Positions 17,674-27,617 of a stretch of DNA of 64,000 nt are shown here, piece by piece. Source of the stretch: Methanobacteriota archaeon (GTDB lineage: Archaea; Thermoplasmatota; Poseidoniia; Poseidoniales; Poseidoniaceae); contig PBGP02000022.1 in assembly GCA_002720095.2 (NCBI GenBank), positions 1-64,000 of the forward strand. The letters run 5' to 3'. Below the pieces are notes generated by a model. It was given only the letters and a program-made list of their open reading frames with translations, was not told the origin of the DNA and searched no databases. Each line of letters opens with the position of its first letter. The stretch's first letter is position 1. A program made the position numbers and the translations under genes.

Positions 17674-18744
17674 TTAGTTTCTGTTGCTTCTAACTCTAGG
17701 TTCAAAGAATACAACGTTATTGTTTTTGGCTAATTTTGCGATATCAATTAGTAATGATTGTCTTGCATTTCTCTCTTCGATACTGCTATTTACGTCCCAA
17801 TAAAGATTGAGTTTGATATTCATTGACTGCGATGATATTGCATCTAAGGAAGCAAAAGATGATTCTTTATTGGTAGTCTTGGAGTCTTCGATTATTCTTT
17901 GATGGATTTCAGAGCACAGTTTATCTATAGAATCGGGGTCAGAATCTAAATCAAAATGTAAAACAGGTTGGTATCTTCTCCACCTCCTTTTACCAAAGTT
18001 TTCAACACTTGAATTTACTAATGAAGAGTTTGGAAGTGTAACAATCGTATCTATACCTGTCCTTAGAAGTGTTGTTCTTACACGAATGTCAATTACTTCA
18101 CCTTCCATTCCAGACGCAATAATCCAATCTCCAACTTTGAAAGGTTGATCAACCAATACCGTAATTGCTCCGAAGATGTTAGAAATTGAATCTTTGGCTG
18201 CTAGGGCAAGTGCTAGACCACCTATACCAAGACCAGCAATTAAAGTTGTTATATCAAAGCCAAAAGTTTCTGAAATAAACAGAATTCCGAATACAAAAAT
18301 TATGAATCTCCCGATTGATTCCAAAGCTGAAATTAATGTTTTTTCTGTTGTATCTAATTCCTCATCTCCGTCAATCATCCCTACAGCAATCTTGATTCCA
18401 TCAATCATTTTCAGTAAAGCCCTGACAATAAAAATTAAGAAAATTAACTTAGATATTGTAATCATCCAAACAATAATTGTTTCAGCAAATCCATATTTTG
18501 GCAGGCTATCTAACAGTTTCCAGTTTAAAATTCCAAATAATGATATTGAAATGCTTTTTCTAGAGTTAATCTCTATTTGTGCTATTTTTTCGGATTTTTT
18601 AATTGCACGTGAAAATACTTTTGGAAGTAAGTAATATGTTACTAACCCTGTAAATAATGAAAAAACAATAATTGAGAATAATAAAATATATATCCCAAAT
18701 TGATCACCAAACTGTGAATTTACATAATCCAATATAGTCTGCAT
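17674..18744 (-). CDS. MscS-family mechanosensitive ion channel
   Basis: ALIAGLGIGGLALALAAKDSISNIFGAITVLVDQPFKVGDWI..GMEGEVIDIRVRTTLLRT.D..IVTLPNSSLVNS. Confidence 0.92.
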   Translation of the reverse strand: MQTILDYVNSQFGDQFGIYILLFSIIVFSLFTGLVTYYLLPKVFSRAIKKSEKIAQIEINSRKSISISLFGILNWKLLDSLPKYGFAETIIVWMITISKLIFLIFIVRALLKMIDGIKIAVGMIDGDEELDTTEKTLISALESIGRFIIFVFGILFISETFGFDITTLIAGLGIGGLALALAAKDSISNIFGAITVLVDQPFKVGDWIIASGMEGEVIDIRVRTTLLRTGIDTIVTLPNSSLVNSSVENFGKRRWRRYQPVLHFDLDSDPDSIDKLCSEIHQRIIEDSKTTNKESSFASLDAISSQSMNIKLNLYWDVNSSIEERNARQSLLIDIAKLAKNNNVVFFEPRVRSNRN

Positions 18745-18808
18745 GTGTATCCGTGATGGTTATACATCAAAAAACCAACTATGGAAATATTTCATAATCT
18801 TCTTCACA

Positions 18809-19783
18809 ATGGAATCCTACATGGAGATGACATTAGATGAGGTATTATACCCTGAATTGGGAATTAATAGCGAAGGTGAGTTAAGAGTTTCAGAATTACA
18901 TACAATTTATTGGGAAGAATCTGGCAATCCTGATGGTCAACCTGTTATTGTTTTGCATGGGGGTCCTGGGGGTGGAAGTCAACCAATATATCGCAGATAT
19001 TTCGACCCTATGAAATATAGAGTTATACAATTCGATCAAAGAGGTTGCGGGAAATCTAAACCTCACGCAGAATTAACAGATAATAATACCATGGCTAGTG
19101 TGTCAGATATAGAAAAAATTAGATTACATTTGGGTATTAGTAGTTGGATAGTATTTGGAGGATCTTGGGGTTCAACATTATCATTAATCTATGCTGAAAC
19201 TCATCCAAATGTAGTTGATAGTTTAATTTTAAGGGGAATTTTCATGTGCAGGCAATCAGAACTACTTTGGTTTTATCAGGAAGGTGCAAGCCATATTTTC
19301 CCTGATGCATTTGAATCATATAGAAATCATATCCCTGCTTCCGAAAGAGATGATTTAATTTCTGCTTATTACAAGAGATTAACGAGTGATGACTCAGTTG
19401 TACGCAGGGAAGCAGCATTCCAATGGACAAAGTGGGAAATGTCTACAAGTAAACTTATTCCAGATTTAGAATATATTAAAGCGGCTGATGATTCACAATT
19501 TGCCGAAGCATTTGCTAGAATAGAATCTCATTATTTTATTAACAGAATTTTCTTAGAAGAAAATCAAATCTTGAGGGATATACATAAAATTAAGCAAATT
19601 CCGACATGGATAGTTCATGGGCGATATGATGTAGTTTGTCCAGTGAAAAGTGCATGGGAGTTGAAAAATGAATTAGAGGACGCTAAACTCATCATTGTGC
19701 CAGACGCTGGTCATTCTGTAGCTGAGGTAAGTATAGCTAAAGAATTGATACGTGTGACGAACACCTGTATAGATATTCTTTGA
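18809..19783 (+). CDS. pip: Proline iminopeptidase (S33 alpha/beta hydrolase)
   Basis: VLHGGPGGGSQPIYRRYFDPMKYRVIQFDQRGCGKSKPHAELTDNNT, GGSWGSTLSLIYAETHP, GRYDVVCP. Track ORF starts 18743; an in-frame ATG at 18809 or 18821 is more likely. Confidence 0.92.
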   Translation: MESYMEMTLDEVLYPELGINSEGELRVSELHTIYWEESGNPDGQPVIVLHGGPGGGSQPIYRRYFDPMKYRVIQFDQRGCGKSKPHAELTDNNTMASVSDIEKIRLHLGISSWIVFGGSWGSTLSLIYAETHPNVVDSLILRGIFMCRQSELLWFYQEGASHIFPDAFESYRNHIPASERDDLISAYYKRLTSDDSVVRREAAFQWTKWEMSTSKLIPDLEYIKAADDSQFAEAFARIESHYFINRIFLEENQILRDIHKIKQIPTWIVHGRYDVVCPVKSAWELKNELEDAKLIIVPDAGHSVAEVSIAKELIRVTNTCIDIL

Positions 19784-19814
19784 AAATAATAATAGTAAGG
19801 TTTTCTTCGGAGAT

Positions 19815-21035
19815 ATGATGGTCGAAGACATGTTGACGAAATTTGATCTGATTAATCCTTCAGAATCACATTTTATGCTCAGAGAAATGGTGAGGGATTT
19901 TGTTGAGAAAAAAGTTGAACTACAGGCTCTAGAACACGATAAAGAAGAAAAATTTAATTTAGAATTATTTAGAGAACTAGGTGAACTGGGTCTATTAGGG
20001 ATAACAGTTTCTGAGGAATTTGGGGGTTCTGGCCTAGATGCAATTTCAGCATTGATTGTTCATGAAGAATTAGCTTCATCTGACCCTGCTTTTACATTAT
20101 CATTCTTAGCTCATTCAATGCTGACAGCTAACAATCTATATTCAAATGGTTCTGAGGAACAAAAAAAACGTTTCTTGCCGGGGTTGTGTTCTGGAGAGTT
20201 GGTGGGTTGTATGGCAATGTCTGAACCTGATTACGGTACTGACGTAATGGGGATGAAAACTTTTGCAAAATTAAACTCAGATGGTAATTGGGTGATAAAT
20301 GGTAATAAGATGTGGATAACTAATGGTTCTATAGATGATAAAGGAACTCCCGCTGATCTGGTTTGGGTATACGCTAAAACTGGCGTAAGTGAAAATGGAA
20401 GGCCTCAAATTTCTACATTTTTGGTGGAAAAAGGAATGGATGGTTTTAGTGTAGGTCAAAAAATATACGATAAGTCTGGGATGCGGGCATCGAATACAGC
20501 AGAATTAGTTTTTGAGAATTGTATAGTTCCTAAAGAAAATCTTGTTGGAGAAGTTGGAGGTTCAGTTTTACACATGATGAGAAATTTGGAGATAGAGCGC
20601 ATTGCATTAGCCGCAATGAGTCTAGGAATTGCACGCAGGTCTTTAATGGAAATGAATAAGTATGCTACAGAAAGAGTTTCTTTCGGCAAACCAATTAGAG
20701 AATACGGACAAATTCAAAGGCATATTGCAGAGAGCTATGCAGAATTTAAAGCCATGCAAGCTTACATCTACAACACTGCTAGAATGATCGACTTGGAATC
20801 AGGCGGTTATCGATTAGATACTGATGGGGTAAAATTATTTGCTACTACAGCGGCTAAAAATATCGCAGACAGAGCCATACAGGTAATGGGTGGTTATGGG
20901 TATGTTGGAGAATATGTTGTTGAAAGATTGTGGAGAGATTCAAAATTATTAGAAATCGGTGGAGGAACTCTAGAATCCCATCAAAAGAATATGACTAAAG
21001 AATTATACAAAAACCCAGATTTTATTATGAAATAA
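19815..21035 (+). CDS. Acyl-CoA dehydrogenase
   Basis: GCMAMSEPDYGTDVMGMKTFAKL, NGNKMWITNG, ERIALAAMSLGIARR, QVMGGYGYVGEYVVERLWRDSKLLEIGGGTLE. Confidence 0.93.
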   Translation: MMVEDMLTKFDLINPSESHFMLREMVRDFVEKKVELQALEHDKEEKFNLELFRELGELGLLGITVSEEFGGSGLDAISALIVHEELASSDPAFTLSFLAHSMLTANNLYSNGSEEQKKRFLPGLCSGELVGCMAMSEPDYGTDVMGMKTFAKLNSDGNWVINGNKMWITNGSIDDKGTPADLVWVYAKTGVSENGRPQISTFLVEKGMDGFSVGQKIYDKSGMRASNTAELVFENCIVPKENLVGEVGGSVLHMMRNLEIERIALAAMSLGIARRSLMEMNKYATERVSFGKPIREYGQIQRHIAESYAEFKAMQAYIYNTARMIDLESGGYRLDTDGVKLFATTAAKNIADRAIQVMGGYGYVGEYVVERLWRDSKLLEIGGGTLESHQKNMTKELYKNPDFIMK

Positions 21036-21119
21036 CGGTTAAATTAAAAATGGCTAATAATAGCTATATTTTTCATAACTTTTCAATAAATATTATAACA
21101 CCGACAGAGAGCCTGAATT

Positions 21120-21557
21120 TTGTTTGGGATGCGTTGTAATATAAATAGTGATAACAAGAATAAAATGATTGAAACTGGAATAGCTTTTTGTTCAGAAACT
21201 GGAAAAAGATTAGATAATGTAAGATACAATCCTAGAGATTTAGTCAGAAGTAGTGCATGTAAAAATACTTGGGCACAAGATGTAGTCAAAGCCTTGTTTG
21301 AAAATGAAGCGAAATCCTACGATACGTTGATAAGTAGTGCCGAAAGTGTTTTGTCAAATTTACATAGTAGGGCGAATAAAGATATAGAAGTAGAAAATAA
21401 ATTCGGTTACACGCCTGAAAATTTTTATAATTTGGAGAAGAGATCAAAAACTACCAAAGTTCGAAAAGTTAAGAAAGCAATTACTGTGAATAATCCTGAT
21501 GGAGATTTAGTTTCTCTTATTGAGAACCTTATTGAACAAAAATTAGCAAAAATTTGA
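21120..21557 (+). CDS. Hypothetical protein (basic, 145 aa)
   Basis: Complete ORF in a tight + strand gene run; no recognised domain. Confidence 0.6.
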   Translation: MFGMRCNINSDNKNKMIETGIAFCSETGKRLDNVRYNPRDLVRSSACKNTWAQDVVKALFENEAKSYDTLISSAESVLSNLHSRANKDIEVENKFGYTPENFYNLEKRSKTTKVRKVKKAITVNNPDGDLVSLIENLIEQKLAKI

Positions 21558-21560
21558 GAT

Positions 21561-22103
21561 GTGAATTTTTTGGGCTTACGTGATGAATTGATAGAATGCT
21601 TCAAATTGAAAGATTTATCTAGATCTGGATGGATAAACTCTGGATTAAATGATGTTGAGTCTGTGGCTGCGCATACTTGGGGAGTTTCTTATCTATGCTA
21701 CGTTTTATGTCCAGATGGCCTCAATAAACTGAAAGTACTTTCAATGGCTATCGTTCACGATATTGGGGAAGCAATAATTGGTGATATTACACCGCATGAT
21801 TTAATTTCACGCGAAAGAAAATATCAAATGGAACTTTCTGCTATTAAGCAGCTGACTAATTTTACAGATAAACAATCTGAAATTATCGATTTATGGCTTG
21901 AATATGAATCTAATGAGACTGAAGAATCAAAATTTGTCAAGGCTTGCGATAAATTAGACATGGCCTTACAATCATCAATTTACGAATTAAGATATAAATC
22001 ATTCAACCCAGAAGAATTCATCGATTCCGCTTTGGAAAAAATTGATGATGAATATATGAAATTACTTGCAACTAACACCGTTAAGAGTAAGAACCCAAAC
22101 TAA
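21561..22103 (+). CDS. HD-domain protein (HDDC2/YfbR 5'-deoxynucleotidase-like)
   Basis: VAAHTWGVSYLCYVL...SMAIVHDIGEAIIGDITPHD...KACDKLDMALQ contains H...HD...D metal-binding pattern. Confidence 0.87.
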   Translation: MNFLGLRDELIECFKLKDLSRSGWINSGLNDVESVAAHTWGVSYLCYVLCPDGLNKLKVLSMAIVHDIGEAIIGDITPHDLISRERKYQMELSAIKQLTNFTDKQSEIIDLWLEYESNETEESKFVKACDKLDMALQSSIYELRYKSFNPEEFIDSALEKIDDEYMKLLATNTVKSKNPN

Positions 22104-22119
22104 TTCGGGCGTACTGCTC

Positions 22120-22192
22120 AGCCCCTTAGTGTAGAGGTCCATCATTTTGGCCTTTGGAGCCAGAGACCCCGGTTCGAATCCGGGAGGGGCTA
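22120..22192 (+). tRNA. tRNA-Gln (anticodon TTG)
   Basis: Acceptor AGCCCCT pairs AGGGGCT with discriminator A; T arm CCCCGGTTCGAATCCGGG; anticodon stem TTGGC/GCCAG with loop CTTTGGA, anticodon TTG at 22154-22156; 3' CCA not encoded. Confidence 0.93.
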
Positions 22193-22252
22193 TTTAATTT
22201 CAAATAACCAGATTATGGTTAAAATCAAAACCTAACATCTATTCCGGTAAAT

Positions 22253-23104
22253 ATGAGCGTAGAGAGTATTGCTGTAATTGGCTCTGGTCAAATGGGGTCA
22301 GGAATAGCCCAAGTAGCATCATTGGCAGGTTATTCTGTAATTTTAATAGATGTCAAAGATGAATTTCTGTCCAAAGCAATCAGTACGATAGAATTCAGCC
22401 TCGAAAAATTCGTTTCGAAAGGTAAAATCAGTGAAGAAGAATCTAAAAATGCTAAAGGTTTAATCACCACTTCAGTAAGAATGAGTGATTGTTCGGACGT
22501 AGATTTGGTGATTGAAGCTGTACCAGAAATTCCACAATTGAAATTCAATTTATTTAGAGAGTTAGATGAAATATGTAAAAAAACGACTATTTTGGCTAGC
22601 AATACTAGCAGTATCAGTATTAACGAATTAGCCTCTAAAACCAATCGGCCTGAACTTGTAATTGGGATGCACTTTATGAATCCCGTACCAATTATGAAAT
22701 TAGTTGAAATTATTCGCGGAGAAAAAACGAATCAAAGAGTTTGTAATATAATTACAGAAATAACGGAAAAAATGAATAAAACAGCATTATTTTGTAACGA
22801 TTCTCCCGGATTTGTCTCCAACAGAATATTGTGTCCAATGATAAATGAGGCAATACTTACTTTACAGGAAGGAGTAGCAGATCCTGAAGCTATTGATGGA
22901 ATAATGAAATTGGGAATGAATCATCCAATTGGTCCTTTAGCATTAGCAGATTTAATTGGTTTAGATACTGTTTTACACATAATGAACGTATTATTTGATG
23001 GTTTAAGTAATGAAAAGTATTCACCAGCACCACTGTTAATCGAGATGGTTGAACAAGGAAAATTAGGTCGTAAGAGTGGTGTAGGTTTTTATGTCTATTC
23101 TTAA
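22253..23104 (+). CDS. 3-hydroxyacyl/3-hydroxybutyryl-CoA dehydrogenase
   Basis: AVIGSGQMGSGIAQVASLAGY, IEAVPE, TSSISINELA, GMHFMNPVPIMKLVEII, DSPGFVSNRILCPMINEA, MNHPIGPLALADLIGLD. Confidence 0.93.
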   Translation: MSVESIAVIGSGQMGSGIAQVASLAGYSVILIDVKDEFLSKAISTIEFSLEKFVSKGKISEEESKNAKGLITTSVRMSDCSDVDLVIEAVPEIPQLKFNLFRELDEICKKTTILASNTSSISINELASKTNRPELVIGMHFMNPVPIMKLVEIIRGEKTNQRVCNIITEITEKMNKTALFCNDSPGFVSNRILCPMINEAILTLQEGVADPEAIDGIMKLGMNHPIGPLALADLIGLDTVLHIMNVLFDGLSNEKYSPAPLLIEMVEQGKLGRKSGVGFYVYS

Positions 23105-23119
23105 TCTATAAGTGATAAG

Positions 23120-24190
23120 ATGACCAAAAAAGAAAATATGAAAAGATGGGTGATAAATAGATTCTTAAGGACATTAAAAAATACAAAGGAAGAACCCATC
23201 AAAGATAGAAAATCTGCAGATAATAGATTGGATAAATTGTGTTTACTAGCAGTTATCAGAGCTGGGTTAATAGGGGCAATTTCAGGAATGTCGATATCAT
23301 TACTAGCATATTCATTAGAATCTTGGGAATCTATAAATGATTCTAACCAAATTTTTTCTGCAGTAGTCATAGGGGTTGTAGGAATAATAATTACATCTAT
23401 AGAATTACTTATCCTTTATCGTGACTCATTGAATACAGCTGCTCGAATGTCTAAAGTTTTAGATATTCCAGAATCTGAATTGAGTAAAATAGACATCGAG
23501 CAATCATTACCTAGATGGCTGATATACGCAGCTATGGGAGCACCAGGTTACAGAGGAAAACTGTTTGGTATTAACCCATTAGAAAAAATTGGTAAATATG
23601 GTTTATTTTTTAGGAAAATACTAACAAAAATTAGAGTCGTGGGAAGTGCATCTCTTTTCAAAGCTATCATTAGAAGAATTTGGGTCAGAATGATTGGGAG
23701 AGTGGCGACTAGAGCAACAGTTAATTTATTGGCTCTACCAGTATTTATTTTTCTAAATATGTTAGGTATGAGACACACCATGAATGAAATGAGATCTAGA
23801 TTAATGGGATATGAGTTAACTCCTAAAATAATTAATCATGCTTTTCCAGAAGGTTTTGAGAATTTACCTCGGCATCTTAAAAAAGCAATTCATGAAGGAT
23901 TTTCTGAGCAGATAATGATTTCAAGGTATATTCATCCTAATCAAATTCGAATATTAGAATTGTTGGGAGACGATATAGAGGGTACTAAAAAAATTACAAA
24001 AATGGAACAAAAGAGAGTAGATCGGTTTTTAGTCGCTATTTCCACAATGTCTGGAAAAAGAACTTTAAGGCATTCTAAATCAATTAAGAAAATTGAAAAT
24101 AGATTGGGTTTAAAAGAAACAGAATTAGTAAAAAAAGAGGTGTGGGATGCTATACATGATCTAAAGTCATTTGAACGTGAATGGACGTAA
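23120..24190 (+). CDS. Uncharacterised multi-TM membrane protein
   Basis: 356-aa ORF with several hydrophobic segments and basic termini; no motif recognised. Confidence 0.7.
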   Translation: MTKKENMKRWVINRFLRTLKNTKEEPIKDRKSADNRLDKLCLLAVIRAGLIGAISGMSISLLAYSLESWESINDSNQIFSAVVIGVVGIIITSIELLILYRDSLNTAARMSKVLDIPESELSKIDIEQSLPRWLIYAAMGAPGYRGKLFGINPLEKIGKYGLFFRKILTKIRVVGSASLFKAIIRRIWVRMIGRVATRATVNLLALPVFIFLNMLGMRHTMNEMRSRLMGYELTPKIINHAFPEGFENLPRHLKKAIHEGFSEQIMISRYIHPNQIRILELLGDDIEGTKKITKMEQKRVDRFLVAISTMSGKRTLRHSKSIKKIENRLGLKETELVKKEVWDAIHDLKSFEREWT

Positions 24191-24263
24191 CCTTCATTAA
24201 AGATTACAATTTTTAAGCAAATATTGCACAACCATCATAAGACTCTACCAAAGCCAATTAATC

Positions 24264-24650
24264 ATGCCGGGGACCACAAGAGTAGAAATTAGAACATTAA
24301 AAGTAGGACGTTATGTTTCTGTTGACGATAAAGCCTACAAAATACTGAGTATTTCTAAATCAAAACCAGGTAAGCATGGAAGTGCTAAAGCTAGAATTGA
24401 GATGGAAGATTTGTTTACAGGACAAAAAAAGAGTCACGTGGGCACGGTAACAGATTCAATCCATGTCCCCCTAATTGAGAAAGGTTCAGCTATTATAACC
24501 CATATCGAAGGACAAGAAGTTCATGCAATGGATAATAAGACATATGAGACACTAATTTTACCTAAAGATGATGAAATGTCATTAGAATCAGGAAAAGAAA
24601 TACTTTGGATGGAAGCATTAGGGAGATATAAAATTACCCGAGATCACTAA
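24264..24650 (+). CDS. eif5A: Translation initiation factor 5A (aIF5A)
   Basis: KPGKHGSAKARIEMEDLFTGQKKSHVGTVTDSIHVPLIEKGSA contains the hypusine loop and archaeal IF5A pattern. Confidence 0.95.
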   Translation: MPGTTRVEIRTLKVGRYVSVDDKAYKILSISKSKPGKHGSAKARIEMEDLFTGQKKSHVGTVTDSIHVPLIEKGSAIITHIEGQEVHAMDNKTYETLILPKDDEMSLESGKEILWMEALGRYKITRDH

Positions 24651-24693
24651 TTTTAACAGTTTTTTGTGTTACTACCTAGGGGTATGATTTAGT

Positions 24694-25152
24694 GTGAAAA
24701 TTAGAGAAGCTAAGTTGAGTGATTTATCTCAGATCAATAATTTTTGGTGGAATTTAATTTTTGAGCAGGAAAGATACGATTCAAGAATAATAAGAAGCAA
24801 TTTGAATGAAAATCGAAGTAATAACTTCCTGAGGGAACGAATCATTAAGCGCGGATTTTTTATTGCCGAAGATGAATCATCAGAGATTCTAGGAATTGGT
24901 TCAATTTCCCAAGAATTTCATTTTTTACAAACTAACAAAAATATTTGGAACATTTCAGATATTTGGGTAAAGCAAGAATTTCGTAGAATGAAAATTGCAA
25001 CAAGATTGGTTAGTTTCTTAGAAAAGCTAGCACAATCTAAAGGGGCTGAAGAAATTAGACTCACCGTATATTCGGAGAATTCTAAGGCAAATTCACTGTA
25101 TGAATCACTAGGATATGATAACTTAATCTCCACTCTTTCTAAAACATTATGA
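24694..25152 (+). CDS. GNAT-family N-acetyltransferase
   Basis: ISDIWVKQEFRRMKIATRLVSFLEKLAQSKGAEEIRLTVYSENSKANSLYESLGY. Confidence 0.9.
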   Translation: MKIREAKLSDLSQINNFWWNLIFEQERYDSRIIRSNLNENRSNNFLRERIIKRGFFIAEDESSEILGIGSISQEFHFLQTNKNIWNISDIWVKQEFRRMKIATRLVSFLEKLAQSKGAEEIRLTVYSENSKANSLYESLGYDNLISTLSKTL

Positions 25153-25225
25153 ATTAAGTAATGTAGACGACGTACAAGCGCAACAGTATTGAAGCGGCTA
25201 TGTTTAGGATTAAGAGGACGAGAAT

Positions 25226-27613
25226 ATGGGTGTGGATAAATCAGCGTATCGTCAACCAGTAACACCTGAAGGTTTGAAGGCAATTGAAAAGAAAACTCTA
25301 ACATGGCTGGATGACGACATGTATAATAATTTCAATACTGGTTTATTGGAACAGTATTTAGAAGAAAAAAACCTTGAAGATTCTTACGAAGTAAGTCATT
25401 GGGATACTAAAAAAGTTGCCATTGGTGTCTTAGTTGGTTCAGTATTTGCTGGAGTAACAGCTTACATTGGTTTGAAGATTGGCCTCGCTGTTTCTGCAGC
25501 ATGGTATGTTGCTTATTTACTTGGAATGGCATTAAAATGGTCTCCCTCAGAAGTAAACATTGCCACATCTGCAACAACTGGAGCAACTCATGCAAGTACG
25601 GGTTTTATTTTCACATTCCCTGCGATATTTCTTTTAGCCCAAACAGGAAATAACGCCAAGTATATGGTCGGAGATGGGACACTAATTACCGACCCTAATA
25701 TCTGGCAATTAGCATTTATTGGAATTGTGGCTTCAATGTTTGCTGGTTTTTTAGGTGTGATGTATTTCATTATTTTTAGGAGAGTATGGTTAGTTGAAGA
25801 TCCGTTGCCTATGCCAGGATTTGAGGCAACAATGAAATTACTAGACATTACTTGTGATATTAGCACTGGAGCGCAAGAAAAAGCTAAAGATTCGTTAGTA
25901 ACTGTAGGAGTTTGGACATCAATTACAATGCTTGTATTGTTTTTAATTGAGTACCCCTTAATTTGGTATAAAGAAACGAAAACAACGGTATTAGACTGGA
26001 TTGCCAACAGTTTAAGTGGTGAAGATTGGGGTGTGGCGAGTTTCTACAGTAATGGAATAATTCATCAACCCAGTTTAATCAGTGACGGTCCATACACAAA
26101 ATATCATGTTGACGGAAATCCAGTTATGAATGCTTTTTCACATACTTACCTAGGAATATATTTGTCACCTTCGTTGTTTGCAATAGGTTGGTTTATGAAA
26201 TTTAGAACAGCACTTTTAGTTTCAATGGGTACCTTGATGGCTTGGTTCTGGTTAATTCCATTAGCAGTAATGACTGATGTGACGGTCTATGACCCTTCTA
26301 AGCAAGCTTCTTTGCAATTATCTGACTACCTTTCACTTGGAGGTGGATCTGCTGCACTACAACAAATTGCATTTTCTAAATATGTAAAGATAATTGCTAT
26401 CGGAGCAATTCTAGGTGGCGGATTATTCGGTTTATTCAAAATGTGGAGAACTTTTGCTACTATTGGTGCAGATATCAAGACAGCATTCAGAGGTGGAGAT
26501 GTGCAAGAGTATACAGAAGGAAAGGGTTGGTATGAGTGGCCTTTGACACACCTCCCAATTTTTATGTGTATCACATTTTTATCAATGATAATTGTTTTTA
26601 CTTTAGGTGGTTTTGGAATTATTCCAAGTTTAATTTTCACAATTATTTTACTCCTAACAACATTCTTCTTAGGGGCTATTGCGGTCAGAGTTATGGGAGA
26701 AACAGGAATCGAACCAGTATCAGGAACTTCATTTATTGTTTTACTAATGCTAATGGGTGTATTTTTAACATTTGGAGATAGTTTTGGATTGTCACAGCAG
26801 GATGCAATATTGCTCGGGTTGGTTGGGACTACTGTTTTTGGTAGTGCTATTTCAATGAGTGGAACTGTTGTTCACGACTACAAAGTTAGTTTGTATATCG
26901 GTAATAGGCCGTACCATATATCTAAAGGTAATATTTTTGGGGTTGTTCCAGGGGCTATACTAGGAGCAGGAGTGGCTATTTTTCTTTCAATGTTACTAGC
27001 GAACGGTAGTATTAATCTTGAAGCACCCCAAGCCAATGCATTTGCTACATTTACAATATTGTTAGCTGAAAGACAAGGAGATCTTGGTTTATTATTCTTG
27101 GGAGTTTTACTGGGTGCGTTTATTGAATGGGCAACAGGGATGGGAACTAGTTTCGGTTTAGGGATGTATTTACCCGCTTACTATACATTCCCATTCTTAA
27201 TAGGTGGATACGCTAGAGACTACTGGGAGAAAAATAAACTTCAACCAAAAGTTGACAAAATCAAAGTCAATGAAGGAAGCAAAATTGCTGAAAGAGCTCG
27301 AGCTTTAGCATTACTTACAACCTTCATGATTGCAGCAGGAATGTTAACTGGCGAAGCATTCTTCGGTACTGAGGGTGCATTAATGTCTTTCATAGACACT
27401 TTTGGTGCTTCTCCAGCAAAGTATGATGATTTAGGTAATTTAGTAGAGGCAGAATCCTTGGCATTCGTAGATAAACAGTTTGGAGATTCATGGCCATTTG
27501 TTAGACTGGGAGCTTTTATTGCTCTTAATGCGGGATTAGCATATTTGATATATACAATGTTTAAGAGAATTGGTGTTTTTGGAAATAAAAAAGAATTAAT
27601 CTCAGAAGCGTGA
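25226..27613 (+). CDS. OPT-family oligopeptide transporter
   Basis: 795 aa, many TMs; GVLVGSVFAGVTAYIGLKIGLAVSAAW, VRVMGETGIEPVSGTS, MSGTVVHDYKVSLYIGNRPYHISKG. Confidence 0.88.
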   Translation: MGVDKSAYRQPVTPEGLKAIEKKTLTWLDDDMYNNFNTGLLEQYLEEKNLEDSYEVSHWDTKKVAIGVLVGSVFAGVTAYIGLKIGLAVSAAWYVAYLLGMALKWSPSEVNIATSATTGATHASTGFIFTFPAIFLLAQTGNNAKYMVGDGTLITDPNIWQLAFIGIVASMFAGFLGVMYFIIFRRVWLVEDPLPMPGFEATMKLLDITCDISTGAQEKAKDSLVTVGVWTSITMLVLFLIEYPLIWYKETKTTVLDWIANSLSGEDWGVASFYSNGIIHQPSLISDGPYTKYHVDGNPVMNAFSHTYLGIYLSPSLFAIGWFMKFRTALLVSMGTLMAWFWLIPLAVMTDVTVYDPSKQASLQLSDYLSLGGGSAALQQIAFSKYVKIIAIGAILGGGLFGLFKMWRTFATIGADIKTAFRGGDVQEYTEGKGWYEWPLTHLPIFMCITFLSMIIVFTLGGFGIIPSLIFTIILLLTTFFLGAIAVRVMGETGIEPVSGTSFIVLLMLMGVFLTFGDSFGLSQQDAILLGLVGTTVFGSAISMSGTVVHDYKVSLYIGNRPYHISKGNIFGVVPGAILGAGVAIFLSMLLANGSINLEAPQANAFATFTILLAERQGDLGLLFLGVLLGAFIEWATGMGTSFGLGMYLPAYYTFPFLIGGYARDYWEKNKLQPKVDKIKVNEGSKIAERARALALLTTFMIAAGMLTGEAFFGTEGALMSFIDTFGASPAKYDDLGNLVEAESLAFVDKQFGDSWPFVRLGAFIALNAGLAYLIYTMFKRIGVFGNKKELISEA

Positions 27614-27617
27614 ACAT

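Noticed and set aside
18176-18634. 152-aa plus-strand ORF
   Set aside because: Antisense to the MscS-family gene; composition is a mirror of hydrophobic codons.
18743-18808. ORF 18743..19783 begins MCIRDG, reminiscent of the MCIRD Nextera-adapter artefact seen in metagenome proteins
   Set aside because: The nucleotides are atgtgtatccgtgatggt, not the adapter atgtgtataagagacag, and the segment is simply upstream of a better start (18809/18821).
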